Below, piece after piece: positions 11,477 through 22,600 of a stretch of DNA of 36,584 nucleotides (its first letter is position 1; each line of letters opens with the position of its first letter). The position numbers and the translations under genes are program-made. The notes below the pieces were generated by a model. The model ran no database searches and was not told the DNA's origin. It saw only the letters and a program-made list of their open reading frames with translations. This DNA comes from Candolleomyces eurysporus (taxonomy: Eukaryota; Basidiomycota; Agaricomycetes; Agaricales; Psathyrellaceae), in the NCBI GenBank assembly GCA_027579435.1, contig JANBPK010000902.1, positions 1 through 36,584 on the forward strand. The letters run 5' to 3'.

Positions 11477-11485
11477 TATATAAAA
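11477..11485 (+). promoter_or_regulatory. TATA box of the gene at 11545
   Basis: TATATAAAA, followed by GGGCCC, lies 60 bp upstream of the first ATG of the downstream intronless gene. It is the clearest core promoter in the window. Confidence 0.6.
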
Positions 11486-11544
11486 GGGCCCTTTACCGTT
11501 AGGGAATCTCAACTTATATTCGTCCTCCTTTGTCTATCTCCCTC

Positions 11545-12102
11545 ATGACACCATCCACTCACGCGACCATCGCCACTGTTGCCCCGGATCCTGGCCCCCG
11601 GGAGCCTGAACCCTTCACCCCAACCCTTCAGTCACAAGAGCTCGCTGAGTTTTCTCATGCACGAGCAAAGCGAAAGCAACGTGTGTTAATTTCCGTCATT
11701 AATCTAACTGGATTGAGTCCTGAATACATGCTAAATGCAGATACACTGGGGAACATGGATTTCGAACTATTGCGAATGCGTCGAACAGAGCGCCGCCTCA
11801 AGGCCCAAGCTCAGAGGCGTAAGGAAGAACTGGAAGATCTGAAGAACGCGTTGGTGGGCGCCCAAACAGAAGTAGTTCTTCTACATGAACGGCTGGGAAA
11901 ACTGATGGACACACTGGAGGAGAGGGAATCTGCACTGGAACTCTCCAGAAGGCTCGTGGACCAGTTCCGCGGTTGGTGGATCAACGAGTACCATTTTGTC
12001 AAGGTCTTACTCCACATGCTGCCCTTATCTAAGAGGAAGGAAGTCCAGGCGATTGCGGACTCCACCCATGCCCGATACAGCTCTTTTTTTGTTAACCCTT
12101 AG
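11545..12102 (+). CDS. Intronless coiled-coil protein, 185 residues
   Basis: The open frame starts upstream at 11530 with a TTG, but the first ATG is at 11545, 60 bp after a strong TATA box, so I start there. The first 30 residues are Thr/Pro-rich. Residues about 45-130 form a charged helical stretch with heptad-like Leu/Arg/Glu spacing (RRTERRLKAQAQRRKEELEDL and LHERLGKLMDTLEERESALEL), typical of a coiled coil. The C-terminal 45 residues (FRGWWINEYHFVKVLLHMLP and IADSTHARYSSF) form a conserved-looking cap that I have the impression of having seen in other Agaricomycete hypothetical proteins. No enzymatic motif. Product unknown. The frame is uninterrupted and codon use looks normal. Confidence 0.75.
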   Translation: MTPSTHATIATVAPDPGPREPEPFTPTLQSQELAEFSHARAKRKQRVLISVINLTGLSPEYMLNADTLGNMDFELLRMRRTERRLKAQAQRRKEELEDLKNALVGAQTEVVLLHERLGKLMDTLEERESALELSRRLVDQFRGWWINEYHFVKVLLHMLPLSKRKEVQAIADSTHARYSSFFVNP

Positions 12103-12264
12103 ATCTTGTAGTCCAATTCCGTTCTTCCAGTCACGTCGTGTATACTTGATAATCGATATTGAATGTAGAAAGGGATAATACAGAACTGTCAGAACGACCG
12201 CATATGTCGAGAATGTGATAAAGTTACAGCAGGCGTGTGGATCCGTGAAACGTAAGGCAGAAAG

Positions 12265-12576
12265 TTACCAAGGGTATTGAGTCGTACGATTTGGAGGAGA
12301 CGAAAAGAACAGGAATGTGCACCCAAGCACCGGAACAGTCGGCGGGTTCCCGAAGTTCGGCCACACCAGGCCTTCGAGGGTACTCAGCCATTCAGGGTCT
12401 GAGCTGGTGCGGTATTTCGACGATATTGCTTCAACTTGTTCTCTCTGAAGCCTGAAATGATGCGTCAGACCTGGGTGCACTTGTGCGGCTGTGTGCACTT
12501 ACTCGGGTCGTGAATGAATTGCTCGTATTCCCCCCTCCAACGGGTCTGGAATTCGTCTAGCGTAGGGATCAATCGT
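12265..12576 (-). pseudogene. 3' fragment of a gene cut by the KDZ element
   Basis: On the minus strand, reading out of the left end of the transposon at 12577, an open frame runs to a clean 51 bp intron (12452-12502, GTAAGT..TTTCAG) and on to TAA at 12265-12267. The last exon contains WLSTLEGLVWPNFG and looks protein-coding. The frame of the first exon is ambiguous: the splice forces one frame, but another reads LDEFQTRWRGEYEQF, which looks more natural. No matching upstream exon was found beyond the far end of the transposon. I take it as a truncated resident gene of unknown function. Confidence 0.4.
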
Positions 12577-12784
12577 CACCTCAGTCACCTGGCTCAACCC
12601 ACCTTTTAGGTGGGTGAATATTGGTGAGCCACTCCACCTTAAGGTATGCTGAGCCACCTGGCTCATCCACCATTGGCTCACCCTGGCTCATTATTCACAT
12701 GAGCCATAGGAGCCATATAGAGCCACTTGTGAGCCACTTATGAGCCACTTGTGAGCCACTATGAGCCAGTGTCTGGGGTCCTGG
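12577..12784 (+). repeat. Left terminal inverted repeat of the KDZ element
   Basis: It starts CACCTCAGTCACC and contains two short hairpins (CCCACCT..AGGTGGG and ACCTTAAGGT), then many GTGAGCCA words. It is nearly identical, in inverse orientation, to the right end of the foldback element at 32597-32781, including the internal region as far as about 12925. Confidence 0.9.
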
Positions 12785-12995
12785 CATTAATAACTTAGCA
12801 AAGCTATTGGCTAACCTTCATTGGTTAGAGAGTTCATTGAGGTGGCTCACCCACTAGGCTCTGGTGGCTCACCCACTGGACCCTGATGGCTCACCCACTG
12901 GACCCTGATGGCTCACCCACTGGGACTACCTGGCTCACCCACTGAGGCTACCTGGCTCACTCACTGAGGCTATCTGGCTCACCCACATGATCTTT
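12785..12995. repeat. Subterminal array of TGGCTCACCCACTGG units
   Basis: Seven or so copies of a unit of about 25 bp, TGGCTCACCCACT followed by a variable GGACCCTGA-like spacer, lie head to tail between 12840 and 12990. Such subterminal arrays are transposase-binding sites in other cut-and-paste elements (for example Ac and Spm). That role is inferred here. Confidence 0.75.
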
Positions 12996-13027
12996 TAGTG
13001 AAAAATTAAATAGTGCTATTTTACTAT

Positions 13028-14727
13028 CTACTCAGTACGGCTACGCTTTCTATTTGGAGCCTCCTCTGGAGATGAAGGTATTTCATCATCCACTGTTCCC
13101 ATATAACCATCCCCATCTGCAAAGCCAGTGTTCAAGTGCAACATCTCCAACTCCTCAATAAGATCATCTCCAAACTCCTCAGTAAAGGAGTCAACAGAAC
13201 TTGCATCATCAGAGGTTACCAAGTCCATCCCTTTGTGCACTTGCATTTCTCTGTTAAAATCCTCTGCTGTAGGTCCCCAATCAAAATCTTCATCTACTAA
13301 AGCAGATCCCTTTAGTTGTTCCTTCCACACTCCACCAATGTAAAGCAAATGAGAGCTTTGCATAGTGAAAAAATGCAGCAACTCCGGATTATCTATCAAA
13401 ACCTGTCAGCATGGTCAAAAAATCATAATAAACAGCATACCACATGCAGCCACTGCCTGTTGCAGTAGGGCCCACTCCCTCTGGAACCACACCTGCAGAA
13501 ATGTTGCCTCCCTGACCAAGTAGCATTCTTCTTCATCACAACGTTGAGAAATCAACATTGCCCGGATATCCTCACGAACTTTGTCATTGCCAAGCCAATC
13601 TGGAACTTCAATATCTTCCCCAACCAAGCCACAATCATTCCAAATCGGATCATCGACATCCAAGGAAAAGATAGAGGTTCGATCTAACTTTTGAGGACTG
13701 ACTGCATGGCGAGGAGCTTTTCTGCTTTTGATGAGGCCATCCAACTCTTCGCAGAACTTGTTGAATTTCTGGACCAAGTTTAGAACACTTGGTTCATGCC
13801 GATGAACTTGAGACTGAACATGATCATATAAGCGCCGATCTTGGAAGACATCTGAGCTTAGTGTTGAAAAAAAGAATATAAGACATACCACTTGCACTGG
13901 CCTCACTATGAATCCGATTGAATCGCTCCAATTCAAACATCCACTCTCTCAACTTTGCTTGAATACGGTCCTTTAGTGCCTTTGCTTGCATGCGAACTTG
14001 CAAATACTTGTTGGAAGTTAACCGTTGAAGATTGTGCTGATCTGTGACACCCAGCTCTGCCCTCTTCTTCCGAATCTGAACTTCCGTCCGCTGTCGCTTC
14101 ATAACCAAGTCTGCCCGCAACTCAACCATATCATCCAAGCCATCTGCATCACCTTGACTTATCATCCTATCCAGACCATTGATTTCCCTTGCGAGTGACT
14201 TCTGATAATCTGCTAAGTCCAAAATAGCCTTGATGGATTTTTTGGCCAAGTTGGATGTTGCACTGGCTAGTGGGCGGGTTTGGATACTGACTTGATCCTT
14301 CCATAGTGCTAAAAGCTGAGCTGGTGAGTGTGAGGACACATTCAGCTGCTTGATTGCAAGCTCTTTCTTCTCTGCACAGGCTTTCCACTTCCGCACCAAC
14401 CAATGACCCAGCATGGCTAGACTCTGAGCTCGCAAGAAATCAATCTGCAGGTCCAGGGCAAAAAATATGTTGGTGGTACTAATGGATCAAAATATTAGAT
14501 AAATATAAGAAGTAACAGCAGAATGAATAACATACCCCAGATACCCGCAAGGATGGCACCAGACCCTGAATACTGCTCCAAAACCTTTCACATCCTTCCC
14601 CATCGGAAAGACCAAAGCCAGTACACTTGCGTGGATGGTAAACCAGTTGACAAGGCCACTGGTGACCATACACATGGAAGATAGAGATTCCCCAGATAAT
14701 GCGGTCAATGTATTCTGGAAATCTCAC
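13028..14727 (-). pseudogene. KDZ transposase, 5'-truncated and frameshifted
   Basis: Exons 14536-14727, 13889-14479, 13441-13851 and 13028-13392 carry the C-terminal half of a KDZ-family transposase. Visible are HVYGHQWPCQLVYHPRK, then FGLSDGEGCERFWSS (the block with the third catalytic acid), a long helical region (LAMLGHWLVRKW onwards), a FSLDVDDPIWND block and an acidic tail ending in a basic NRKRSRTE. The N-terminal zinc/CxC-like domain and the first two catalytic aspartates are absent, because upstream of about 14727 the DNA belongs to the divergent gene. After the first intron (14480-14535) the expected YHQ..FALDLQ reading requires a one-base shift in a 7 bp T run (A run 14460-14466 on the plus strand). 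A relic rather than an active transposase. Confidence 0.8.
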
Positions 14728-17684
14728 TACATCCCAGAGGCAGAATGCTTGGATCCGGAAGACGTCAACCAGCTCATCATGGATGCTGCAATTCTCAATT
14801 CATATCTCACCAATCTTCGCAAATCCTATGGAATTTCAGATCAACCTACAGCTCACAACTACGCGCATAAGCATCTCCCGGCTGTCAAGAAAATCACAGC
14901 TAGCATCCCTCCACGATTGCCAATATCGTCAAGATTCTCCTTGAAGCCTTCGAATGGTGTGAAGATAGCGCCAAACCTTCCAGTCTCGCATTTGAATGGC
15001 AGCAACATCCCATATGTTCCACGACACACCAGGACATCTGAAGTCCCTCCCGATGCCACTCCCGATGCCGCTATCCATGTTGTTGAAGATAGCGACAGTG
15101 ACGACAACCAAATTACTCCACGTCCCCCTCATTCTGTTATCACTGATGGAGTCTCCACCCCGTCTGGAAGCGACTTCCAAGTCTCTCCTATTGAATCAAG
15201 CACGGGTAGTGACTCTAATGCTCGGAGACGGCGCCCTCAGAAAACGAAGTCGAGGAAGAGGAAGTCTGTCAATCAAGTAATGCAGTCTTCAAGTGATGAG
15301 GAGGCAAGTGCGGTGGTGCGGAAAGCTCCGATGAAGCCAACGTTGTCAGGACTGGGGAAGCGGTTTAAGAGGGCAAGGACGGATAATGGTGGCGATGAAG
15401 CTCGACCAGTTTTGATGGAACCCGCAAGAAAACTGCAGTCAGGAGGAAGGGGGAAGATGTGGCCCAGGAGGAATGAGGATGACAAAACTCCAGCCATGCA
15501 AGATCGTACTAAGAAACCGTACTTGAAGGCAAACAAGATCTTGAAACGTGCAAGGGTGGAGGAGGACGACGCTATGGATGTGGAGGACGATGAAGGCCAA
15601 ACCATGCGAAATCATGCAAAGAGGCCACACCTGAAGATCGACAAGAATTCAAAACGTGCAAGGGTGGAGGAAAACAATGTTGAAGCTATGGATGTGGACG
15701 GACAACAGGACACCGGGAATACCTTTGCTGAGCCTACGACCATTTTGGACGCGGAGGTTGATACTCTCTCCACGCTGCACAGCACATTGGATAACCTTTG
15801 CGGGGCAAGGGCGGATGTTCGACGAGCTTTGGCTGAGACGGGTGCAAGCACGGAGGCCGTGGAGAAGGCTGGGGATGTGGTGAAAGTTAGCACACAGGAT
15901 CAGGAGAGACTGGAAGTCATTGGGAAGGAGCTTCATGGGATCGTTGATAAAACCGGTTTACCGGTTCACATTCTGCTCCAGCATACTGGGCTTCTCATCC
16001 GGTGGACTCGAGGACAGAACTCCTGGAATTTGTACCAAGAATATGTTCGTACGCAAAACCGTAAAAGTAAGTCATTCAACAACTTCCTTTAGGTATCTGA
16101 AACTCACTAGGACCTTCCCAGTTCCATTCGAGACGTTTAGTTCGGTGGTCAAGACCGAGTATGATGAACTTAAGAAGCGTTCATCCCTTCAACAGTGGAA
16201 GAATCTCGAGGAAACTTGGCGTAATGCAGTGACAAAGGATTGGATGAGCAAGGTTACGACTGTGCAGCATTCAGCTTCGAGAGATAATGCGTCAATGGTC
16301 AAGCATATGTCACAGATTGTGACACAGTTCAATGAACTGGTAAGTCCTTCCCTCTTCATTGTGTTAATGTTGTCTGATAGACGCTGTTGCTGTCGATGTC
16401 AATTGTAGCAAGGGAAAATCCGCAATGGTGCCCCAATCGAAATGATCACTTTGGTCTATTCATCTGATCCCCATATGCGGCAACTCTCTCAGTTCCTTGT
16501 CAGTGACCCAAACATCCGCCCTTTGTTCAAAAGTCAGCAGATCCCTACTCGGGAAATGATTGAACGGTTTATTACCTTATCTAAGTCAGTCATGCCCATT
16601 TATTTGTGTGTTCTGGGGTGCTCAAAGTGAGATGCAGTGCTTTAGCGCTTGGTGTTACGAGTTTTGAGCCAGATGAGATGTCTCTTGAAGATCTCCTTTC
16701 CTTTGCGGCAGATGTCGAAAAGGGGTCAGATAGCAAACCAGTGGATCCCACTGAAGGCAACCTATCTAAGGCTGGATCCTCGGATCACCACATTAAAGGT
16801 GTCAAGCCTGGTGCAAACTCATCAAAGCCTTTGAAAACCTCTGGTGTCGACTCCATCCGTGACTATCGTGGATATGTCAAGAGGTTTACCAAGAATGGTG
16901 AACTCCCTGATGGTCTATCATTGGAGTGCGACAGAGATGGCCTTCGTTCTGTAATTCGGTTGTTACTCAAAAGTTTATTTGGTGAGTTTGCATATGTTCT
17001 TTTTTAATGCTGAGGTGATGGGCTGAGATTGATACTTAGCGGATGCAACTGGTGTGGCTAACCCAAACATTTGGGGTACCTGCATTCATCTTTTCTTGAT
17101 CAAGCATAAGATCAGGTTTATCTGGCCCAGTGAACCAAAGGGGAAAGATCGTCCAGGTGATCCTCATTGGGATCCCAAGTACTGGGGCTCCAGCTTGATG
17201 CGAGAGGCTATCGACTGGATTGGTGGTAGGGCAGATAAGCACAACAGAAAGAATCAATATGTCTATATTGAAGAGTGGAGCGAGGGTCAGTATTTCCACT
17301 TCAAAAAGCAACAGAAAGAATTTCAGCTTATATATTACTTTAGATGAGAAGTTATTGCCGACTGATTCAAATCATCCATTGTATCTCGACATTCCGATTA
17401 TACGAAGCCCTTCCAGAAATTCAAAGATTCTTGCAACTGTCCGAGAGTGTCAAGAATTGGTGCTGCACACCCATGTCGAGCTGGAGAAGAGGTCATCCAA
17501 TGCGCATGCCCAGCCTTTAACGCGCACCACGGAGATCAGAAAGTTGAAGGAGGACATAAAGGTTTATCTTGAGGGTCACACACCAAACACTGTCCCTAAG
17601 TATCACAATGTTGAGTATTTGAATCAAGTCTTGATACGATACCGCTATCCTCCCATTCAAGTTGCTGTTGCTTCAACTACTTAG
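14635..17684 (+). CDS. KDZ-element accessory protein, 918 residues, 6 exons
   Basis: Exons 14635-16066, 16122-16339, 16409-16584, 16638-16981, 17040-17285 and 17344-17684 splice in phase to TAG at 17682-17684. Introns are 53-69 bp. The ATG at 14635 overlaps the head-to-head transposase relic by about 90 bp, so the true start may be downstream or lost. Residues 130-350 are acidic, Ser-rich and basic by turns (VVEDSDSDDN, KTKSRKRKS), with nuclear-localisation-like clusters and an internal duplication at 15498-15710. Near residue 450 a block beginning GLLIRWTRGQNSWNLYQEYVR and continuing into KTEYDELKKR..QQWKNLEETWRN resembles an HMG-box-like helical fold (weak inference). The C-terminal third is globular (PNIWGTCIHLFLIKHKIRFIWP). 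I have seen this arrangement in Agaricomycete repeats, but know no function. Likely element cargo. Confidence 0.75.
15498..15710 (+). repeat. Internal duplication in the 918-residue gene
   Basis: Two adjacent coding copies of about 105 bp encode TKKPYLKANKILKRARVEE..DAMDVE and AKRPHLKIDKNSKRARVEE..EAMDV. Each pairs a basic KRARVEE cluster with an acidic MDV segment, so the protein carries a doubled charged module that could include a nuclear-localisation signal. Confidence 0.7.
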
Positions 17685-18700
17685 TGTTGACTTCATCTGC
17701 TGCATTCTACTTTGTATGTTCTAAGTATCCACTACCAAATGATCAATGCATCTGTTTCATATTGTTTTCCTGGTCAGTGTGACTTTGAAAAGCTTAAGTT
17801 GACTTTGTTTTGAAATGGTCATTTAGTGGACTTAAACTTGGCATAAACCTTTTATGCATTTTGGTTGTGCTTTGTGTATTGAGTAAGATTTGGTATCTGG
17901 ATGCAAAAGCAATTAATCTGAGCTTTGTTGAAAAATAGCCTTATCCAAAATGTGAGTTGTCACCAGTTGAGCATTTGGTCATATGACTATATTTGAGGTC
18001 TATAGATACCAATAAGCCTGCTACTCTAGCAGCAGGTGTTTAGCACCCTCTTTTTTTGTTTACAAAAGAAACACATCAGTTCAAAGCAGTTCACTTATAG
18101 GTGCTTAAATCTGACTGGCAGTATGTCTACCATCTCTCCTGGTTGTACCTCTCCTGCTACCACTGCCACTCCTTGGACCAGTAGCACCTTAACAGTAGGC
18201 AACTTTGCTGCTCAGTGTTCTGAAGTGACCTATCCAACCACCTTGTTCACTGCTCCTGATACAGCCAGTTGCATCAGCTTTGGCAATGGAATATCATCCT
18301 TCAGGATTGTGACAATGCATTCCTTCTGTTTTCTTTCACTATCCCCATTCTGAAGTGGTTTCAACTGATGCTTTGTGTGATGGCACAGGTTTACATTACA
18401 TTTGCTTTTCAAATCAGCACCTGTCAATCTCCATTTGAAACAAAAACAGGGTAGTATTTGACACCATAGATATGCTCAAATTTTGCAATGAGTTATCCAA
18501 TACTGTTTCAACCCAATTCAGCAAAGGCTGAGTACAAGTCTTACTGGATGATTAATCATTGTAGCTCAATATTGGAAGACTGTGCTCTAGTTGTAGTGAT
18601 ATTGCTGAATGTTGGCAGCCCAAGTGGTGGGTGCTGCAGCAAAGCCAGCTTCTAGTGTTACTTGGGGATATGGACCAGCACCAGCACACGGCAGTTCCAA
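17685..18700. other. Transposon interior, no supported gene
   Basis: AT-rich DNA between the accessory gene and the nested MITE. A plus-strand frame (ATG at 18123, Thr/Ser/Pro-rich, about 77 codons) is too short and compositionally biased to call. No repeat shared with the foldback element was recognised. Confidence 0.3.
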
Positions 18701-18982
18701 TCACTGCTGGGATCCAATTTTTCTGCATTCGGCAAGATTGTTGCAAAACGCATCCTTTGATTAGAAAATTTTGATACTATTCTGCATTGGGCCAAAATGT
18801 GATGCAAAACGCGATTATTTGTCTTGTGCAGCCTGCAATACGTGGAATCTGGTGTTTTGCGGGCGGCAATACACAAATAATTGTCTTTCGCGCGTTGCAA
18901 GAGAGTTTCCACAATCTAAGATTTTTTGGATTCGTTTTGCATGCATCTTGTAGGCTGCAGAATAGTTGGATCCCAGCAGTGA
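18701..18982. mobile_element. 282 bp MITE nested in the KDZ element
   Basis: Terminal inverted repeats TCACTGCTGGGATCC and GGATCCCAGCAGTGA bound a 282 bp segment. The similarity extends inward (CCAATTTTTCTGCA against TGCAGAATAGTTGG). Internal words such as TGCAAAACGC and CAATACGTGG also occur in partly inverted pairs. If the ends are set one base inside, the flanks form a 3 bp AAT duplication, compatible with a PIF/Harbinger-type MITE. Family assignment is tentative. No coding capacity. Confidence 0.7.
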
Positions 18983-19129
18983 ATGCATATATGCCATCAA
19001 TTGATTAATATGAATAACCAGCAGCTATCTTTGGGCCAACCTGGACCCATACCTGCTACAAATCTTATCTCTGTGCCCACAGATAATCCATACAAAGCAA
19101 GCTCAAAATCAGGCCAAAAAATCACTCCA

Positions 19130-19290
19130 CTTGTGCATAGTGCTTGGTGGCACACCCACATGAGCAGGGTGGCTCGCCCACATAGCCAGGGTGGCTCACC
19201 CACATGGCCAGAGTGACTCACCTACATAAGGAGGGTGGCTCGCCCACATGAGCAGGGTGGCTCACCCACATGGGCAGAGTGGCTCACCTA
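19130..19290. repeat. Right subterminal array of the KDZ element
   Basis: Five or six tandem units of about 25-30 bp with the core GGTGGCTC(A/G)CCCACATG, separated by AGCAGG-like spacers. This mirrors the left subterminal array but with a different spacer sequence, so the two arrays amplified independently. Confidence 0.75.
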
Positions 19291-19390
19291 CATGGGCTGA
19301 TCTGTGTATTCAATATGGTATATCTATCTATAGAATATGACTTTCCTGTTTATAAAATTCATTTTGCCAAACTGAGCAAAATTGGTGACT

Positions 19391-19606
19391 GGACCCTGGA
19401 CACTGGCTCACAAGTGGCTCACAGGTGGCTCACAATGGCTCACTAATGGCTCACATAGGCAGGCAATGGCTCACTGTGGCTCACATAAATAATGAGCCAG
19501 GGTGAGCCAATAGTGGATGAGCCAGGTGGCTCAACACACCTTAAGGTGGAGCAGCTCACCAATATTCACCCACCTAAGAGGTGGGTTGAGCCAGGTGACT
19601 GAGGTG
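19391..19606 (-). repeat. Right terminal inverted repeat of the KDZ element
   Basis: It ends GGTGACTGAGGTG and is the inverse of the left TIR, with the same CACCTTAAGGT hairpin and GTGAGCCA words. Detail such as GAGCTGCTCC rather than GAGCCACTCC matches the left end of the foldback element at 31011, so the two ends of the family are distinguishable. Confidence 0.9.
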
Positions 19607-22600
19607 ATATATACACGCTAACTACTGACTCGAGTGCAAGCTTGTGGCCAATACTTGTTGAAGATTTGTATGATAGGCCATTGCGGTACGTAGTGACCCC
19701 GCTTTCACCTTTTCTTTCCGATTCATATCACAGAACACTCAGCTTCAAACCAATTCAGATTACGGTCCCACTTGACTCAATGGGCTCTGGATGCATTGTA
19801 GCCTTGATAACCATCCTACGCCACCAGTTCCTGCATCGTATGGTTGAATGTGTATGCAGGGCTGATAGCAGGGTCGTATCAGTCCATTGGGATTTTATCG
19901 AACCAGTCTGGATGGTTTGGTTCTGTGTTGTCAATTAGTCCCGATCTTCTCTTTTCGGAGCTGTTACCATAAGAAGGTGATGCTGGTGGTCTTGCGTTCT
20001 GTATGCGTTCTGTACCTGCCCCCCTTCAGTTAGTCTGGAATTCCCCGTCACGTTTCAGGGCGTTGTATAGGTTTATTTCCTCTTCTACCAAACCTCCNTT
20101 TTTTTATCTTAGTTTACGTTTGTTCGTTTTTCAGTTTTGTTTATCGATTACTTTTGAGCACAAACCACACGGTCTAACCCATTTATGTTTTAGATCCCCA
20201 CCCCTCCACTACAAAGATTATTGCGAAAGAACCGGACAACATTTGTCTGGGTGTGTGAATGCTATTACCATAATTTTGTGTTGAATCTTGATCACCGTTG
20301 CGTTAACTAGGGGCAGAGTTGTTCATACCGTCTGCTTCACGTATTCGGGTGCTTTCTGCTGCCAACCGGCTCTCTGTTTGGAATATGTGCCTGCTGGACT
20401 TCTACAAAGACCATGCACATAGCCAGGACTCCTATGGGCCCATTCGACCATCCCCATCCGGAAGCGGTTCGTCCATCCAGCTGTATCCCTATGCCATCTT
20501 TCAGTTCCTCAGTCCCAGTGCCCTTCATGGCGGTGCGGGCTAGATTTATGTCCCAGTAACCGGTTACACTTTTTATTGGGTGGGATACAAACTGAAAAGC
20601 AAGTAGATTGAATCTCATGCCATATGGCAAGGCNAAAAAAAACCAGACTGGATGCTCAAACTAGAGACCTGTCTGCAATTCTAACCGAGAATGTCTGTCT
20701 CTGAGACAATCTGTGTGCACAATGTCAAAAGCGTCGACTACTGGTACAACCGATCTCAGAAGGTTTTATGGGGGTAGAGGGTCATTGGTTACTCCATGGT
20801 AGTGCCTGCAAGTTTCTTCTTATCTCTAAAAGGTGCATTTTCAGAGATACTGCCAACAGCTTGGCGGTAGACATTGTATTCATGCCTTCTCGTGGTTGCT
20901 TACGATTTGACTACATTAGAAGATTCACCTGCAAGCATTTATCTCACTTTCTCAATGCCCCGCCACGTATTCCACAGCGTTTGCATGGTAGACCAAGCTA
21001 TAGGGTGTGAGATGACCTCTAAACCTTTCAAGCTTAGGTTGTCCTTACCGCCTTTGCCCAATGGGATAACAATTGTCGAGCACCTCTCTGAATCAAGCCC
21101 TGGTTGCAAATGCAATGTGACACAGGACAGACCCATCCTGTCGCATTCCTTGATGATGACTTTAAACCTTCACAGCACTTCCCCTGAGACATGGTCGCCC
21201 TTCTTGTTCCGGGCCACAGGAATTCATGCGAAATCTGCTACCATTGCCTTTAACACTGTGCTGGAGTATGAGTAAGTGTTTCCTCAAACATATGCCCATA
21301 GTCTCTTTCTGACAAGTGGGTTGCTACATAAAATTATCTGCAAGTTTTAGGAAGATGAACAACCAAAAAACGACCTGTATCGACCCGCGCCTCTGGGACA
21401 CAGACAACTGTGACCCCTAAAGGACAAGGCGAGGTGGGTGCCTGATGCCTGAGCTCGCTCGAGCTCATCAGAACCGGAACTTATTACTCTTTTTGGGTGG
21501 GATAGGTACCCAGAGCTTATCCATCAACTACACCCTCGACTCGGAAGGTTCTGAGCGGATCACTGCTAGCCCTGTTCCAATCACGCAAATCCAAGCAAAT
21601 CTAAATGTGCCTTTATCTGATTTGTCTAATCCGGTCAAATCCGGGCTTGTTCCACTATGGTCAAGTCTCACCATAGCTGCCCAGACTTCTCTCCCGTTTC
21701 CTGATGAAGTCTATCTCGGAACCAATACACTTGTCATCGGATCGTCACCAGTTGGACACCTCGAAAATCGTAACACTTATGAAGGTGGAGCGTGGTTATC
21801 GTATGGCCTGGGTAATAATCTTGACGTCAACCTCGAAGGTGGGGCAGAATGACACGGTAGAAGAACTTGCTGACTGGGGTAATTCACAGAGAACATGGTT
21901 GGTGTTGTTGACGAAGGAGTGGATACGTTTGCATTTGGAACCGTCTGCACAAATTCTGATCCAGTGATTGAAGTGTGTATATCAGTCGACATCGTGTACA
22001 TGCTTATTCAAAACGCTAGGTGGTTTCCTCAGCTTACGGGTCTCGGTGGACAAAACGTATTGACGCACAGTCTAGACTGGGAACCTAGTCTATCTGGGTT
22101 TCCATGCCAGTACAAAGATATTTACTGAGGTTCGAACCCAAATGGCCCCGACGACGTCTTCGCGAGTACGGACGTAGGTCCAACCTATGGCGACGCTGGA
22201 TCAACCTCATGGGAGTAAGTCCTTCTGCGTATGGGTGCTGGGGTTTGAAAAAGTGTAGCATTAACCACCAATCATTAGGTCCAGGCAAGATTTATACTGG
22301 TCAACAATTCCTTCTAACACACATTATGGCGTCCAACCCTATCACGCGACTGACGCACACCTCATGCATAATGACATGAATACTTGTCCTTTCTGTGGGT
22401 AAATGGTCATTGTAGATGTGGTGTCTTATTTACCGCCTTCAGCTGCCGTTCTCGGTATGGAAAACCCAGACAGATATCTAGTATTGCCCGCTGTCCCCTC
22501 CGTGATGGGGCCCATCTACTTCTCACTTCAAGCCTAGGCTCTCCGCCAGGTTCCTTTGACACTGAAACCCTACTGTACAGGTTCAAGTATGTAATCATAA

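Larger units (their letters stand above)
12577..19606. mobile_element. 7.0 kb KDZ-type DNA transposon with long TIRs
   Basis: The ends are inverted repeats beginning CACCTCAGTCACCTGGCTCA. The first 125 bp match closely and the similarity extends about 210 bp (12577-12784 against 19391-19606). Inside each end lie arrays of GTGAGCCA/TGGCTCAC. Cargo: the 3' part of a KDZ (Kyakuja-Dileera-Zisupton) transposase at 13028-14727 (-), a divergent 918-residue gene at 14635-17684 (+), and a nested MITE. The flanks (GATCAATCG at left, ATATATACAC at right) show no shared target-site duplication, so the ends may derive from different insertions or have been rearranged. The transposase lacks its catalytic N-terminal part, so this copy should not be autonomous. 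Confidence 0.85.

Noticed and set aside
14600..14760. Single fused gene across the head-to-head junction
   Set aside because: The transposase relic reads minus and the accessory gene reads plus. They overlap but cannot be one transcript.
15273..15936. Minus-strand open frames opposite the 918-residue gene
   Set aside because: They mirror the acidic/basic repetitive coding sequence of the plus strand and lack introns or starts.
22128..22139. GGTTCGAACCC word resembling a tRNA T-arm
   Set aside because: No acceptor stem, D-arm or anticodon arm could be folded around it on either strand. The palindromic word alone is not evidence.
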